DNA of 64,000 nt from Adiantum capillus-veneris (GCA_014529385.2 CM043963.1:94398412-94462411); one strand, 5' to 3'; positions 32,583 to 45,252 are shown, numbered from the stretch's first letter. A program made the numbers and translations. Notes: a model not told the origin generated them from the sequence alone.

Positions 32583-33400
32583 TTCTATCACTTATTTGGA
32601 TATGATCATCTGGTATTGTTGGATATTTGGCCATGTACATGGGTCTTTATATGGTTGTATATATTTTCATCTATATGATTAGATTGATTGACATATATTT
32701 GGACCTTTATATGTTCACCTACATTGGTATCCTTTTATAATGGATTAGGACATGCTTGTCTATATAGTTTCTATATGGGTGTTTACGTGGTCCTCTACAA
32801 ATGCATCTACAATGTTGTCTCTATGGTCATCTATACAATTGTCTGCATGGAAATATATATGGTTAACTCTGTAAAGATTGCTTGTCTACGTGGATCATCA
32901 ATATGATCGGCTAATGTCATGAATAGTGTCATCATCATTGCTATCTTTCTATGATGGATTAGGATATGATCATCTTTATAGTGGCTCTATGGAAATCTAT
33001 ATTGGACTCTATATGCTTGTCTCTATGACTATCTACCTGGGAATTTATCTAGTCCTCTATATTGGCATCCTTATGGTCATCTAAATATAGTGGTATCCTT
33101 TTTCCATAGACCACATGTATATGGTAGTCTCAGTTCTATGCTAGTCTATATGGCTAGTTCTATGATCTTCTATATAGAGATACATATGGTAATCTATATG
33201 CTCATCTATATGGTTGATGGTATGATCCTCTATAGGGTCATCTATATGGTTTCTTATATGATTGCTCCAAGCCCTTTTAAATGGTTCTTTCTATGGTTAA
33301 CTAGATTAGATTATTCTTTATATCATCATTTTTATTGTCGCATATATGGTCAACCAGATTGGTGTATACTTAGACAACTAGCTCATCGTTTCCATGCATC
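32583..33400. repeat. Degenerate minisatellite of CTATATGGTCATCTATATGG words
   Basis: About 0.8 kb built from variants of a 10-20 bp word. The 108-codon plus-strand frame at 33090 is rich in IYM repeats and simply translates this pattern. Confidence 0.7.
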
Positions 33401-33405
33401 TACAC

Positions 33406-34770
33406 TCCCATGCTAAGAAAGATAGCAGGAAGATGCACAACGAGCTTAATTGAAGCTTACTTGATGAATGATCAGTGTTCATGGCTGGTAACAAGCTAGT
33501 TTTATGATTAATGTATGCTAGATGTGGCAGTAAAGGGCCAACAGATGCCTTGATGATGCTAAAAAGGAGCATGATTGAAGTGATTATAGATGGGAGATTA
33601 TGGTCGTGAATTGTAGTGCTTGAAGTGCTCTACCGGCCTGTCTTTACAGCTCGTCGATTGGAGCTATGGTGAAAAAGTTATGTCAGTTTGAAGTTTGAGT
33701 TGATGCAGATCTGTACTAGATTGGGCAACTACAGCTGAGAGGTTTGAGATGAATTGAATGCATGGGCATGAAGTGCTCACTTTGTGGTGCACGTCAATCT
33801 TTTCATATCAGCAATGGGAGTTACGGTTACCAAGATATCGCCATATTAAATTTCCTCAGGGGCCAATTCCATGACAGTAGGGATTTTACAACCTCAATAG
33901 GGTTTGTATGCGTCCTATGATGAGATAATATGGCTTGAGGCTGATGTCAGCTGCTGGCACTGCTGAGTTGGAAGATTTTGGCAATATCCAAGATGTTGAT
34001 ATATGAGCAATAAAAAACTGCGTGCAAAGAGAATTCCTTCGGGCAAATCCAATCACCTATACTTGCATCTCGAGGGCAGAAGATTGACTTGACAGCCATT
34101 CCGTGTGCAGAGAGAGTAAGTCATACTTGAGCTTGACAGGGTTCCCTAAAGAGATCTTGATGGTCAAGCCGTGTGCATCATTAATTGGAGCACTTAAGTC
34201 TGACCAGGTTCACTAAATAGTTTTCCATAATTGAATGCTTTGGGGATATGGCAGATAATATCCAAAAAAATTTGATGGGCAGCTACCTAATGATTAAGCT
34301 AGAACATTGATGATAGGGTATAAGACTTATATTATTTCCATATGTTTACAAGTTACGTGAGTCTCATGATGGCAAAGATCTTAAGGTACACATAGCAGAT
34401 CTAGATTGAAGTGCAGTTGGCACAGACCAGAGGTTGTGCAGGTTTAGAGGAAGTGGATGTTGTACAGCTCCTCTCCCATGCTAAGAAAGATACCAAGAAG
34501 ATGCACATGGAGCTTAATTGAAGCTTTCCTGATGAATGATCAGTGTTTAGGGCTTGCTAACAAGCTAGTTTTATTATTAATGTATGCCAAATGCAGCTTT
34601 AAAAGGCCAATATATGCTCGATGATGCTAAAAAGGAGTATGCTTTAAGTTATTAAAGATGGGAGATTATGTTCTTGAACTGTAGTGTTTGAAGTTCTCTA
34701 GCGGCTTGTCTTTACGGCTTGTCGATTGGAGCTACGATGAGAAAGTTATGTCAGTTTGAACTTTGAGTTA
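33406..34770. repeat. Duplicated module R, copy 1
   Basis: Shares long stretches with 38346-39440 and with 48190-48289 plus 58634-59400. Markers: GCTAAGAAAGATA, GATGGGAGATTATG, GGAGCTACG.(C/T)GAGAAAG, CTAGGGATT.TACAACCTC and TCTCGAGGGCAG. It is partly repeated within itself: a second first-half starts near 34086. No ORF of interest. Confidence 0.8.
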
Positions 34771-35907
34771 TTAGGAGAAAAACACATGCAAAGCACGATT
34801 TATTGAGAAGACGGGGGAGAAGGTTAAGCAAGAAAGAAGAGATTTCTCTCTCTCGGGCGCATGAGCAATGAAAGACACACTTTCTATCTCGCTCTTGGAA
34901 ATTAACAAATAGGAAGCCACACTCTCTTTACATAGCCAGGGAAGTCCGGAGAAGAGAGAAGCAAGGAGGAAGTCTATCTCTCTCTCACTCTCGTGCATAA
35001 GAAGAATCCGCTCTCTCTCTTGCTCTCGGACATAACCAAGGAAGTTGGGAGAAGAGAGAAGCAAGGAGGAAGGCTATCTTTCTCTTGCTTTTGTGCATAA
35101 GAAGAATCCGCTCTCTCTCTTGCTCTCGGACATAAGCTAGAGAAGAGGGGAACAAGGAGTCATCAAGGGAAGACACGCTTTCTCTCTCACTCTCGGAAGC
35201 AAGCAGGGAGAAATGACGAAAGGAAAGCAGTGTTGCACGAGTATGGCAGAACGGGAGTTGAAGAAGAAGTCTCTCTCGACCTAGAGGCATGACACACAAA
35301 GGGAGCGGATCGCTATTGGAAGAAGAGGGCCTTGCATGAGGCAAGGCATGAACAAGAAGGACGTGAAGGGGAGACGGAGGTGGGAGAAGATCTGGGGAAG
35401 TCTTTCTCTCTCTCTTGAACATAAGCAAAGAGATAACTCTTTCCCTCGTTCTCAAAGCTAAACATGGAATTCTCTCTCCCGAGCTTGATAAGAGAAAGCA
35501 TTGCAATATACAGAGTTCAACAACATTCAAACCAGGGAAATCCAACATGGAGGACTTTTTTTTATCATCGACAACATCTTAGATTTAATTAATCCTATAT
35601 GATAAATCATGGAGCCATTAACGGCTGGAGTTATTATAAAGGCACTCTAAACTACTATATTTCAGTGAACCCAAGTGTCGGTGCTGCTAACAGCTTGCAC
35701 TGGATATTGATCAAAATGTACTTAGAGCTTGAATTGTTTAATTGAAGCGTATGGTGATTGCCATAGCCTTTTTCACCTGTTGTTCTTATTCTCTCTCACA
35801 ACTCTAACAGCTAGAGGCCCAGCGCCTAATCAGCTTACGTTTCAAACACATATCCCCCGACATCTTTGGTGAACCCAATAAAAGACCAAGCAGGGGTGGA
35901 GGTAAAG
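34771..35907. repeat. Module X copy 1, non-coding 5' part with ~100-bp tandem repeats
   Basis: Purine/pyrimidine-biased, with three repeats of a unit holding GAAGAATCCGCTCTCTC and GAGAAGAGAGAAGCAAGGAGG at 34920-35140. The whole stretch matches 44910-46092. Confidence 0.8.
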
Positions 35908-38230
35908 ATGGAGAATTTAGGGCAGATGATAAAGTTGATTCAAGAGTTAAGTGAAAATGGTTTCGATGATAAGTCAATAGTTCCAGATTTTTTGAAGATG
36001 TTTTAATTGGTTCAAGGATCTCTGCTGGAAATGGAGGTCATGAAGAAGAAGAATCAAATGGATGAAGCTTTGGATGCGGCTTTAGATGCGGTATACAATA
36101 AGAGACGAGTCTTCGATGGATATGATCTAGAAGGCTACCTAGAGTTTTATGATTTGGAAACCAAGTTAAGAGGGATATTGGAAGAGTTAATGATTAGATA
36201 CTTTGAGCAGTTAGTGAGTTCAAATTTGAAGGAGTAGATTCAAAAGGTTATAAAATCCTGCAATGACAACTGGGAATATTTCAAATAAGCTATTGTACAA
36301 GTAAGTTATGAGCATTATGCAAGCTATCAAGAACAGGGTCCAAGTCTACCAAACTACGTAGGTTGGGGCAATGATGGTGCAACTATCGTTGGTTGGTGTG
36401 ATCTTCGAGGACAAGTACGATCAAAATTAGAAGTTGTGATTGATGAGTGTATTGTACAAGATGCTACCTTCTTACAGGCTAATGATGAAGACATAAATAA
36501 AGTTGTGTATACAAAGTTGGGTTTTGCAGATGCCTTGCATGAAGTAGAAGTCTTTGAGGGTGAGGCACTACAACCTCAAGATACACATAATGAATTTTGC
36601 AAAGAACCTATACATGCAATACAGGAGGAAAAGAAAACAGGGGATCAAAACAACAAGTGGCTAAAGCTCGAGAAGAAATTGTGCAGGTGAATGAGTGCAA
36701 CCATACTCGAGTAGACATGCATGAAGATTCGGTTTGAACTTATACTTTTGCTACCGACTCAGAATTAGAGCAAAATGTTTTTGGTACAGATTCTACCATA
36801 GAGTTGATTGATGGTACAAATGTTATAGGTCAAAGCAAGGCTGTTGTTGAGAGAAGCAGGACCATGGATTTGGGTGTACCAAATTTGCTGAATTTGGATA
36901 TACAAGATTTTGAGTACTTGGTTAAGCAATAGTATGTGTTTGAAGACATACAAAATGTTGATTCAGAGGGGGTGCACACTCCTTCATTGCATGTTGTTGT
37001 GAATCCAAGCTACCGAAGTGGAAAACTGATCTTGAATGTGATGATGATGATGATTCAAAGGGGGTGTAGAGTCTTTCTTTCACAAGTTTTTGTGATGCAG
37101 AGCTATCAATGTGGAAAATGATCCTAAATTCGCTATGATTTAGAGGAGGAGTAAACTTCTCCTCTATCAAGATTTTGTGACACAGGGCTTACACTATGGC
37201 AGAATGATCATGAACTTAATGAAGCTAATTCAGAGGGGGTGCATAGTGAACTACAATCTCTTGGTGTTGAATATGATTGGTTTTATTGTGTGGATGATAC
37301 AGATAGGACAGTAGATGAAATTTTCAATGTGCATGTTGAACTTTGTGCTACAGAAGTGCAAAGATATTTGGATGAGGGTGAAAGACTTGAAGAGTAGTTT
37401 ACAACAGATGTGTTTAGTATGTATGTCATATGTGGAAATCTTAGTTTAGAGCAGCCTGAGATGTGCAGGAAAGGAGGAACCTTCTGAAGCAATGGACCTA
37501 GAACTTATGTTCTTATTGTACGAAGCTTTGGAAGGATTCTCAATTATAGACGCTGAGGATACCAAAAAATCTAGATTCATACATGAGCAAGTTTTTTTAA
37601 ATGCAGCTGATGATGACCTTATGCAATTGTTGGATGATGCTATACTTGATTTTAAGCTCTACAAGAAGATAGAGAATTTTTTTCTGATGCATCTTGCGAG
37701 CCTAATGAAGAGAGTTTTTCCAAATACTTGATGCATTCAGATATGCATGATTGGGATTCTAATCCTAGTGAGAGTGCGGGTGCACTACTAATGCTTTTAC
37801 CTGTAATTGATGATTGACAATTGGATGAGCCAGTTGCACACGGGACATGGCAGTATCTAGTGATACCTGATGCTATATGGGATCTGATGTTACCCTATGA
37901 TGTAGGAGATTTTGAGCTAGATTTTAACCCAGGAGTGACAAATATATGCATGGTCTGGGAAAATTGACTTATATGCCATATGATCGAGGCAATTTTCATA
38001 AAGATTTATGGGTTGACTTATGTCTATGCTCTACTGATTGTGGAAATACTTGTATTTTCCCTATGATCCTAGAGGATGGTGCAAATTTTTTAAAGGAATG
38101 CTCGCAGTGGGGAAAATTATTGGTTTCCCGTTTGATCATGGGGGCTACTAAAGTGCAAGTTGTAGATTTAAAGAGTACCAGTTATCTGTTGTAGCAGGTT
38201 TCATGGTACAAGGTTTTGGTTTCTAGATTA
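35908..38230 (+). pseudogene. Module X copy 1, gag-like polyprotein relic
   Basis: ATG at 35908 (MENLGQMIKLIQELSENGFD). A heptad-like stretch is followed by RVFDGYDLEGYLEFYDLETK, ILEELMIRYFEQLVSSNLKE and NDNWEYFK, which resembles the N-terminal part of Ty3-type Gag proteins (F.G.....FL..Y......I.......F...V.......I.......W..F). Stops at 36004, 36235, 36286 and later, with several frameshifts, make it dead. Downstream acidic frames repeat SEGV.TPSL words. Copy 2 at 46093 is better preserved. No pol follows. Confidence 0.55.
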
Positions 38231-38345
38231 TGCTAAGTCAGAAGAGTTTTTGGTTATGCATTTTATAATATTACATGGCTGGCTGTCAATTCACTTGAAA
38301 TATCTTCGCATCTTTTGAGTTGGTTCTGCTACCATAACTTCAAAT

Positions 38346-39440
38346 AAAGGACTTGACTGCCATTCCGTGTGCAGACAGAGTAAGTCATACATGAGCTTGA
38401 CAGAGTTCCCTAAAGAGATCTTGATTGTCAAGACGTGTACATTGTTAATTGGAGCACTTAAGTCTGGCGGGGTTCACTAAATAGTTTTCCATAATTGAAT
38501 GCTTTGGAGGTACGGGAGATACAATTCAGAGATTTTTGATGGGCAACTACCTAATGATTAAGCTAGAACATTGATGATAGGGTATAAGCCTTATATTGTT
38601 TTCCATATGTTTACCACTTATGTGATTTTAATGATGGCAAAGAGCTTAAGGTACATATAGCAGATGTAGATTGAAGTGCAGTTGGTATAGACCAGAGGCT
38701 CTGCAAGTTCAGAGGGGTGGATGTCATGCAGCTCCGCTCTCATGCTAAGAAAGATATGAGGAAGTTGCACACCAAGCTTAATTGAAGCTTACCTGATGAA
38801 TGATTAGTGTTCAGGGCTTGCTAACAAGCAAGTTTTTATGTATGTCAGATCCAGCTTCAAAGGGTCAATAGATGCCTTGATGATGCTAAAAAGGAGGATG
38901 ATTGAAGTGATAATAGATGGGAGATTATGTTCTTAAACTATAGTGCTTGAAGTGCTCTAGTGGCTTGTCTTTATAGCTTGTTGATTGGAGCTACGGCGAG
39001 AAAGTTATGTCAGTTTGAAGTTTGAGTTGATGCAGATCCGTACCAGATTCGGCAGCTGCACTTGAGAGGTTTGAGATGAAGTAAATGCATGGGCCTATAG
39101 TGATCACTTTGTGGACCAAGTCGGTCTTTTTAGATCAGCAATCAAAGTTAGGGTTACCAAGATATCGCCATATTAAATTTCCCCGAGGACTAGTTCCATG
39201 CCAGGTCGATCGACTCAATTGGTGTGCCATCTAGGGATTGTACAACCTCAATACGGTTTGTATACATCCTATGATGAGATAATATGGCTTGAGGCCGGTG
39301 TCAATTGCCGGAACTACTGAGCTGGATGATTTTTGGCATTATCCAAGATGTTGATATGAGCAATAAAAAATCGAGTGCAAAGGGAATGCCTTCGAGCAAA
39401 TCCAATCACCTGTACTTGCGTCTCGAGGGCAGGAGACACT
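38346..39440. repeat. Duplicated module R, copy 2
   Basis: Full-length copy. It contains GGTACATATAGCAGATG at about 38651, the uninterrupted version of the site where element B is inserted in copy 3. Confidence 0.85.
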
Positions 39441-39606
39441 ATCCAAAATTTTGGTAAGTAAATTCATGATCATGGTGTCAGATATGAGCTGATGAAAGTA
39501 AACATTGTGCTTAGCACAAATTTGGCCGATATGTATACGGAATATGGTGTCCTTTCGGAGGCACAAAAAGTTCTCGATGAGCTTTCACTTAAAAGGTTCG
39601 AAGAAC
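39441..39606 (+). pseudogene. PPR relic
   Basis: The frame holds NIVLSTNLADMYTEYGVLSE then AQKVLDELSLKR, the standard PPR pattern (ALVDMYAKCG...AQKVLDEL). A near-identical relic ends module R copy 3 at 59424. No start or full repeat series. Confidence 0.6.
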
Positions 39607-40607
39607 TCCAAACATGGCAGTGGGGAAGCAAAGGATTTGCCTGGCAATTGAGGAGTCACACTCAAAATCCGTAGCATGTTGTATGAGTAGATGGCTTGCA
39701 TCTTCGATGGTCTCTCAGATCGGCATTTACTAACCTCACCTGCCCAAGGCAAAGGAAAGTGGCCGCCCATGAGCGAATGGGGAGGGTCTCGCCCAAGGGG
39801 CCCCCAAGGGGGTGTGGCCACCTAATAAGTTGAAAGGAGCAATACATGCCCAAAGGAGGGTCCGCCCAAGGCAAAGGGGGAAGGCCGCCCAATATTTTTT
39901 TTTGGGGGGGGGGGATTATAGAGAGAAAAGGCGGGACAAATAAAGAAAGCCATGGCGGGTGGCTGTGGGCAGAGTGCAAGGGGGAGAACAAAGGCTCGCG
40001 CAGACCGCAGTGATGCTCAGGAGACAGCGAGCAAGAGACGAGATTCGACGAGCTCGTCAATGCACTCCATTTGAGACCAACTGCGTCAAATTTGGTGCAG
40101 GTCCCTCTCGACATGTCATGTCACCACTCCCATTCCCACAACGACATCACCATTATTGTAAAAAAAATAAGGGGAGGCTGTTATTAGGAGAAACTAGTCT
40201 TGCTTGGTGGGCCTTTACCGTACATAATTTGACAGATCTTGGAGCGTAGCTGGTTACTTGGTTAGTTGGTTGTCATTGTTTTCGCCTTGGGTTTTGTTGT
40301 GGTGACACGAGAAAATGAGTAGAACCTATTGATAGGCACCAATAATAGCTTAACTTGGGACTTGATGAGCATTGGAAAGAAGCAAGTTGTGTCCCATATG
40401 ACAAAGAGCTACTAAAGAGGGTAATTGAATCGAGCAAAAGTGTTGCAACTTAACCTACTTTGGTAGTTATTTGTAGATTGTACCATTCAACCTAGTAATA
40501 TTGACCATTTAGTCTCTAAATTGTAGAACCATCTTTGAGACACCCATCTTATTCTCAATCAAGCATAGTCAATTAACAGGCTATAAAAAATGAACTACAC
40601 TACCGAC
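39607..40607. other. No gene seen; poly-T/poly-G junction
   Basis: Contains repeats of CCGCCCAAGGCAAAG(G/T) near 39740-39885, then a T10G10 run at 39894-39914. Nothing recognisable from 40250 to 40607. Confidence 0.4.
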
Positions 40608-40990
40608 CTGATAATCCTGTACGAATGTCATCCAATTGTGCCAGCCGGCGGACAATGTTTGAGTCGAGCTACAAAAAAGCAATGTGAATAGTTAAACATA
40701 TCATCTTGCAATGAAAAGTCACAGACTGAAACTGCAAAGTATATAGTGCACGTCATGCAGAGGTGCCATACAAAAGTATGGTGGAGAGTTGGCACCTTGG
40801 TCTCTCCAAAAATTATAAGAAACGGAAGCCGTGCCCTGCCCCGTAGCGTTTATGTGTTGCGCCAAGCAAACGCATAGTCATGGGAAGCTGGATATAGATA
40901 ACGAACCTTGTAGTGTTGTCGAGTTGAAGTCGTGCTTGTGCAATTGAAATGTCCACTGTTGTGAATATATGTCCTCCTTGGTCAGACACA
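40608..40990 (-). other. Possible two exons of an unidentified host gene
   Basis: Minus strand: a protein-like stretch FTTVDISIAQARLQLDNTT ends in CAAG|GT at 40907. A 61-bp stretch 40668-40608 is bounded by TTTTTTGTAG| and CAG|GTCGG and encodes LDSNIVRRLAQLDDIRTGLS. The spacing and splice signals suit plant exons. I do not recognise the protein. Confidence 0.25.
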
Positions 40991-41139
40991 AAATACACGT
41001 TAAGACAAATAGAAAAGATGCAGGATATAGATTAAACTTAAAGAAGCGGATCTAACTTTATTTTCTACATCATAGACGTATTGGACTCCTACGTAGTGCG
41101 AGAAGTGCCCTCACTTTGCATCCTAAAACCAATGAGCCA

Positions 41140-41285
41140 GATCTTTGTGGCCCAGTCCTTGTTGGGCATATCTCGCAATCAATGCATTCAAGAGACGACA
41201 TTTCAGACATACATGTCAACCAAGGCAGTGCCATATGCCTTCAAGGGGATTTGATATACGGCCAAAGCACTGTGAAGATTAACGA
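41140..41285 (-). pseudogene. PPR relic, short
   Basis: The minus strand gives ALVDMYV then a stop and NVVS, as in PPR repeats (ALVDMYAKCG...VVSW). Very short. Confidence 0.35.
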
Positions 41286-41362
41286 GGCCTTTCCCTCGAG
41301 TCATTGACTAGAACTCTCCTTGTGTTTAATTTTTTTATGTATGTGTGTTAAGGTGGTAGAAG

Positions 41363-41656
41363 GTGAACTCCTTGTACTGTGGGACCAGTAGTGTGATTGG
41401 TTGGCTTTTGGCTAGAGAACAAATACAGCCTTCAAGAGAACGCAACGTTTCCTTCAGTAAGGTCTCCTATGGAAAATTCGCAGTGGTGATGGAGCGAGGG
41501 GACATCATCATGTATGCTTCCACACCGGTCCCTTGTCTTACAAGGTGGTGGGCTTCTCATCCATAGATGGGAACAACATGACAATCACCTCTATCTACTA
41601 TCCTTCTCGCTACACGGACATCACCTTGAAAAAAGTCTCTATTCAAGAATGGCTGT
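41363..41656 (+). pseudogene. Unidentified protein C-terminus (two frames)
   Basis: One frame reads SSVIGWLLAREQIQPSRER and KVSYGKFAVVMERGDIIMYA. After a shift near 41525 another reads SYKVVGFSSIDGNNMTITS and IYYPSRYTDITLKKVSIQEW, then TGA. Composition is protein-like. Family not recognised. Confidence 0.3.
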
Positions 41657-42120
41657 GAGAGGTGGGGTGCTTGCAGAGCTCACCAGGTATAGAGCATGAG
41701 AGTTTATTACCATCCAAGCTTAAAGTGATGAGTGAAGAATAGTCACCCAAATCTTTTGGTATGCTCCCTAAGAACTTATTGGTTTCCAACAAGAGAGAAG
41801 TTACCCTTGTCCAGCTGCCTAGCCAAGATGGTAATGGCCCATTGAAATGGTTATTCTCCAAAGACAGGGAACTGACAAGCTGAAGGTTCGCAAGCTCATC
41901 CGAAAGCAGACCTCGAAGCTGATTTAAAGAGAGATCCACAATTTGCAGACTTTTGTAGTTCCTCATCGAAACCAAAAGAGACCCATTGGAAAGATTGTAG
42001 GGCATGATGAGAGTGGTTAAGTTTTGGAAGTAGCCAATGGAGTAAGGAATAGGGCCGGATAGGAGATTGTGAGTGAAATTCATCTTTGCCAATGCCTAAA
42101 AATTGCCAATCTCTGTCGGA
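41643..42120 (-). pseudogene. LRR receptor ectodomain relic, upstream half, inverted
   Basis: Minus-strand leucine-rich repeats: PTEIGNF near 42115, MNFTHNLLSGPIPYSIGYF, LQIVDLSLNQLRGLLSDELA, ENNHFNGPLPSWLGSW, ETNKFLGSIPKDLGDYSSLI and LDGNKLSCSIPGELCKH at the end. Order and wording (PSWLG.W, PGELC) follow the EMS1/EXS class of plant LRR receptor kinases. This half belongs upstream of the plus-strand half that starts at the same point, so the locus has been inverted. A stop lies near 42110. Confidence 0.75.
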
Positions 42121-43069
42121 AAGGACTAGATTTGCTTGTTCTATCGCATAATCAGCTCGTTGGAACAATTCCAGACAAGATATGCTCTTTTACTACAGAG
42201 TTCAACATACCAGACTTCATGTTCACCCAGCACTTTGGAGTATTGGATCTCTCTTACAACAAGCTTAATGGCAGCATACCTCCTTAAATCGGCAAATGCT
42301 CTGTTTTGGTCTATGTGTTGCTTCCAAGTAACATACTAAGTAGCAGCATTTTGGGGGAGCTTTCTGCCCTCCATAATCTTACTATCCTAGGCGTCTCGCA
42401 GAATCGTTTGGTTGGCAGTATCTCTCCGTGTTTGGGAGAACTGGGCAGGTTGCAAGGCATGAACTTGGGCCACAACAAGCTCACCGGCCAATCCCTGCAG
42501 AGCTCGGTAAAATACGCAGCCTGATGAAGCTCAATGATTCCCACAGTGAGCTCTCTGGACATCTGCCTATTGCTTTGGGATTTCTTTCAGAATTATCACA
42601 CTTGGATTTAAGCCATAACAATCTGACAGGGAAAATCCCTTCTGAGTATGCGAGGATGGTGTCCATGGTGGGCTTCTACGTCAACAATAATAACCTAACA
42701 GGAGGCATCTCCAGCTTATTCATAGACAGCTTCTTATGGAATCAAGCACAATCTGTAGATTTCAGCAGCAACTATTTTGATGGTGTCATTCCCAAGAGTT
42801 TGGGAAACCTTTCCGGCCTTTTCTACTTGGATTTGATAGTAATCAAAGTCATGGCTATTGGTGTCTTTCAAGTGGCTTATCTAGACTTTTCTGACAACCA
42901 CTTATCAAGTAGAATTCTAGATGAGCTTTGTGAACTTAATGGGCTTAATTTCCTTGATCTTTCCCAAAATAAGCTCGAAGGAGATGTTTCGCCATTTCGC
43001 AGCTGTGCCAGATTCTCCTCTAGTTCTTTTCTGATGAATGGTGCTCTCTATGGTATTGAACAAGTATAG
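42120..43069 (+). pseudogene. LRR receptor ectodomain relic, downstream half (EMS1-like)
   Basis: Plus-strand repeats: LDLLVLSHNQLVGTIPDKIC, a TTEFNIPDFMFTQHFGVLDL junction diagnostic of EMS1-like proteins (family IEMPDLSFLQHHGIFDLS), LSYNKLNGSIPP, LGHNKLTG, LSHNNLTGKIPSEYA, GVIPKSLGNLSG and LNFLDLSQNKLEGDV, ending at the cap near ALYG. A stop at 42285 and frameshifts near 42500 and 42840 break it. No membrane segment or kinase domain follows. Confidence 0.78.
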
Positions 43070-43601
43070 TCAATTGACGGGTTGAATTTTCCATCGTAAT
43101 GAAATAATGGCTACCTTCTTGCGCTCATTGACCTATCAGAAGGCATGCATCTCTGCGTGATAAGTGGACTGCCTCCTTGTTCTTATCCATCACCTCATCA
43201 GGAGACATGCAGCTCAGGGATAAATTTCAAGAGCTCGATGATCTTGCAAGGGAACTGCTTCAAATTGGATGGTCAGTAATGTGCATCATCGATAGTAAAG
43301 ATGTAAATAATGGCTCCCTTCTTGTGCTCATCAACCAATGCAGCAGGAGGCCACCAGCCTACCAAGATCAGAAGCAGCGTCGAGAAGAGTCACAGAGACC
43401 TGAAGAATCAGCTTGGCCAAGACCCAACGCAAGGAAGGAGTGTCCGCAAGGTCCTCTTCATCTTCATGCTCCATAGATTCTTCAATGTCTCCTTAAAAAT
43501 ACTGCTTGAGAGAAGATGTTGATCTGCAATGTGCTAAGATTGTGAGAGAAGCCATGTTTAACAAGGCTTAAAATGCATGCATAGGTGATTGCATCTTAAG
43601 C
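43070..43601. other. No gene seen
   Basis: A word AATGGCT(A/C)CCTTCTTG(C/T)GCTCAT is present twice (43107, 43309). Otherwise unremarkable. Confidence 0.4.
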
Positions 43602-44305
43602 TCAATACATGTCAACCAACGCATAGGTGATTGCATCTGAAGCATCAATGCGTATCTGAAGCTCTACGCATCTGTTGAAAAAAGCCCACAGCTTCCTAGC
43701 ACCACATTTGGCATACATGTCAACCAAGGCAATGCCAAGCATGACATTTTTTATCGACAACCCTTGACTAACAATATCTCTGTGAACTCTTTTGCCCATA
43801 CCAACATCTTGCATCATGCTAGATGCCTTCAAGATGCACGTGTAGGTCATTGCATCAAGAGCTCAATGCCACATGCCTTTGAGATAGAAGCGTGAGGTGA
43901 CTGTATTTAAAGAGTTTCCTTCTCTTTGCATTTGCTGAAAACAGCCCAGAGCTTCCTGCCCTACCACTGTTGGGCATATCCCGTGATCAAAGCATTGCAA
44001 GAGATGAGATGGAAGCTCATCAAGCACTTTTTGTGCTTTATGAAGTACACCACATTTGGCATGCATGTCAACCAAGGCAACGCCAAGCACAACTTTTTTT
44101 GTCAACAGCTCCTGACTTATAAAATCATCATGAACTCTTTTGCCCATACCAACATCTTGCATGATGTCGAATACCTTTAAGCTGCATGCATAGATCATTG
44201 CATCCCTTATTTGCATCTGCTGAATGATGTTTTTTGTCTTTTGCCCACACCAGCATCTTGCCTGATATCAAATGCCTTCAAGCTGCACGTGTAGGTCATT
44301 GCATC
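43602..44305 (-). pseudogene. PPR protein relic
   Basis: Minus strand, at least three repeats: FDAMTYTCSLKAFDIRQDAG near 44300; MQDVGMGKRVHDDFISQELL and ALVDMHAKCGVLHKAQKVLD near 44150-44050, then ALGCFQQMQREG; and MQDVGMGKRVHRDIVSQGLS with GIALVDMYAKCG near 43800-43700. Stops separate the segments. No E or DYW domain is seen. PPR proteins bind organellar RNA; this one is broken. Confidence 0.7.
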
Positions 44306-44309
44306 GAAA

Positions 44310-44909
44310 GACAAGATCATGCCTTTGCAAACCCTCCGACTAGCTCATGTAAAAGGGCATGCCTTAGCAAGTAGTTTGTCAAAAACGGTGGTCTTGATGC
44401 ATACCAGTGCAAGTTTATTGGTGTGCGCTACTTTTTGGATTCGATCATTATGTTTGGATGGAATCTCCTGCCACTCTTGTGAGAAACTGTTGAAACCTTG
44501 CTTTTCATGCTTGCAGAGTCGTGGTGGCCAGCTCTGTGCAGACCTTCAAAACGCAAGCACAAGTTAATAAAAAACTAAATTGGTAGCCTAAGATTCAGGG
44601 CACAAATGAGATCTCAGGTTTTGTGGCTCATGTGAAAGGGCCTGCCTTCGCCAGCAGTTTGTCAAAAACGCTGGACGGAATCTCCTGCCCACTGATCTCT
44701 TGCCACTCTTGTGAGAAACTGTGCTTTACCATGATTGCAGAGTCGTGGGGTGACCAACGCAAGCACATGTAATAAAAAGAAACAATATTCTTGTTACTTT
44801 TTTTTTTTGCGAGGCTCCTGGCCATGAGATTCTAGTTGTGGGAAATGGCTCTGATCATGTCAAGTGGCCATCTGTGGGCTCAAAGATCCAAAAAAGGACC
44901 TTTGGCTCA
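44310..44909 (-). pseudogene. Duplicated unidentified fragment
   Basis: FDKLLAKA(C/G)PFT is encoded on the minus strand at about 44340 and 44640, preceded in both by SQEWQEI. It is a roughly 300-bp tandem duplication of a protein fragment I do not recognise. A T run sits at 44798-44809. Confidence 0.35.
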
Positions 44910-45252
44910 CCAAGTAAACACATGCAAAGTGGGATTTATTGAGAAGACAGGGAAGAAGGTTAAGCAAGGAAGGAGAGAGTTCTCTCTCTCAGGCATGAGA
45001 AATGAGGAGACACACTTTCTCTCTCGCTCTCAAAAATTAACAGACAGGAAGCCACACTCTCTTTCTCTTGCTCTCGGACATAGCCAAGGATGTTGACAGG
45101 AGAGAAGCAAGGAGGAAGTCTATATTTCTCTCGCTATCGTGCATAAGAAGAAACCACTCTCTCTCTTGCTCTCGGACATAACCGAGGAAGTCGGGAGAAG
45201 AGAGAAACAAGGAGGAAGGCTATCTTTCTCTCACTCTCATGTATAAGAAGAA

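Noticed and set aside
28192-32700. Short ORFs in the satellite (CLIQPI, YALKWV words)
   Set aside because: They repeat with the satellite monomer on both strands because of its palindromic structure; no start or length is conserved.
32688-33416. Met/Ile/Tyr-rich frames
   Set aside because: They translate the CTATATGG minisatellite.
34771-35548. Minus-strand ORFs with RERILLMHESE and LLASLFSGLPWL repeats
   Set aside because: The 33-codon periodicity is the ~100-bp DNA repeat of module X; Arg/Ser/Leu bias comes from CT/GA tracts.
37492-37731. Acidic frame in module X copy 1 as a separate host gene
   Set aside because: It continues the same broken polyprotein seen in copy 2 (47640-47996) and has no start of its own.
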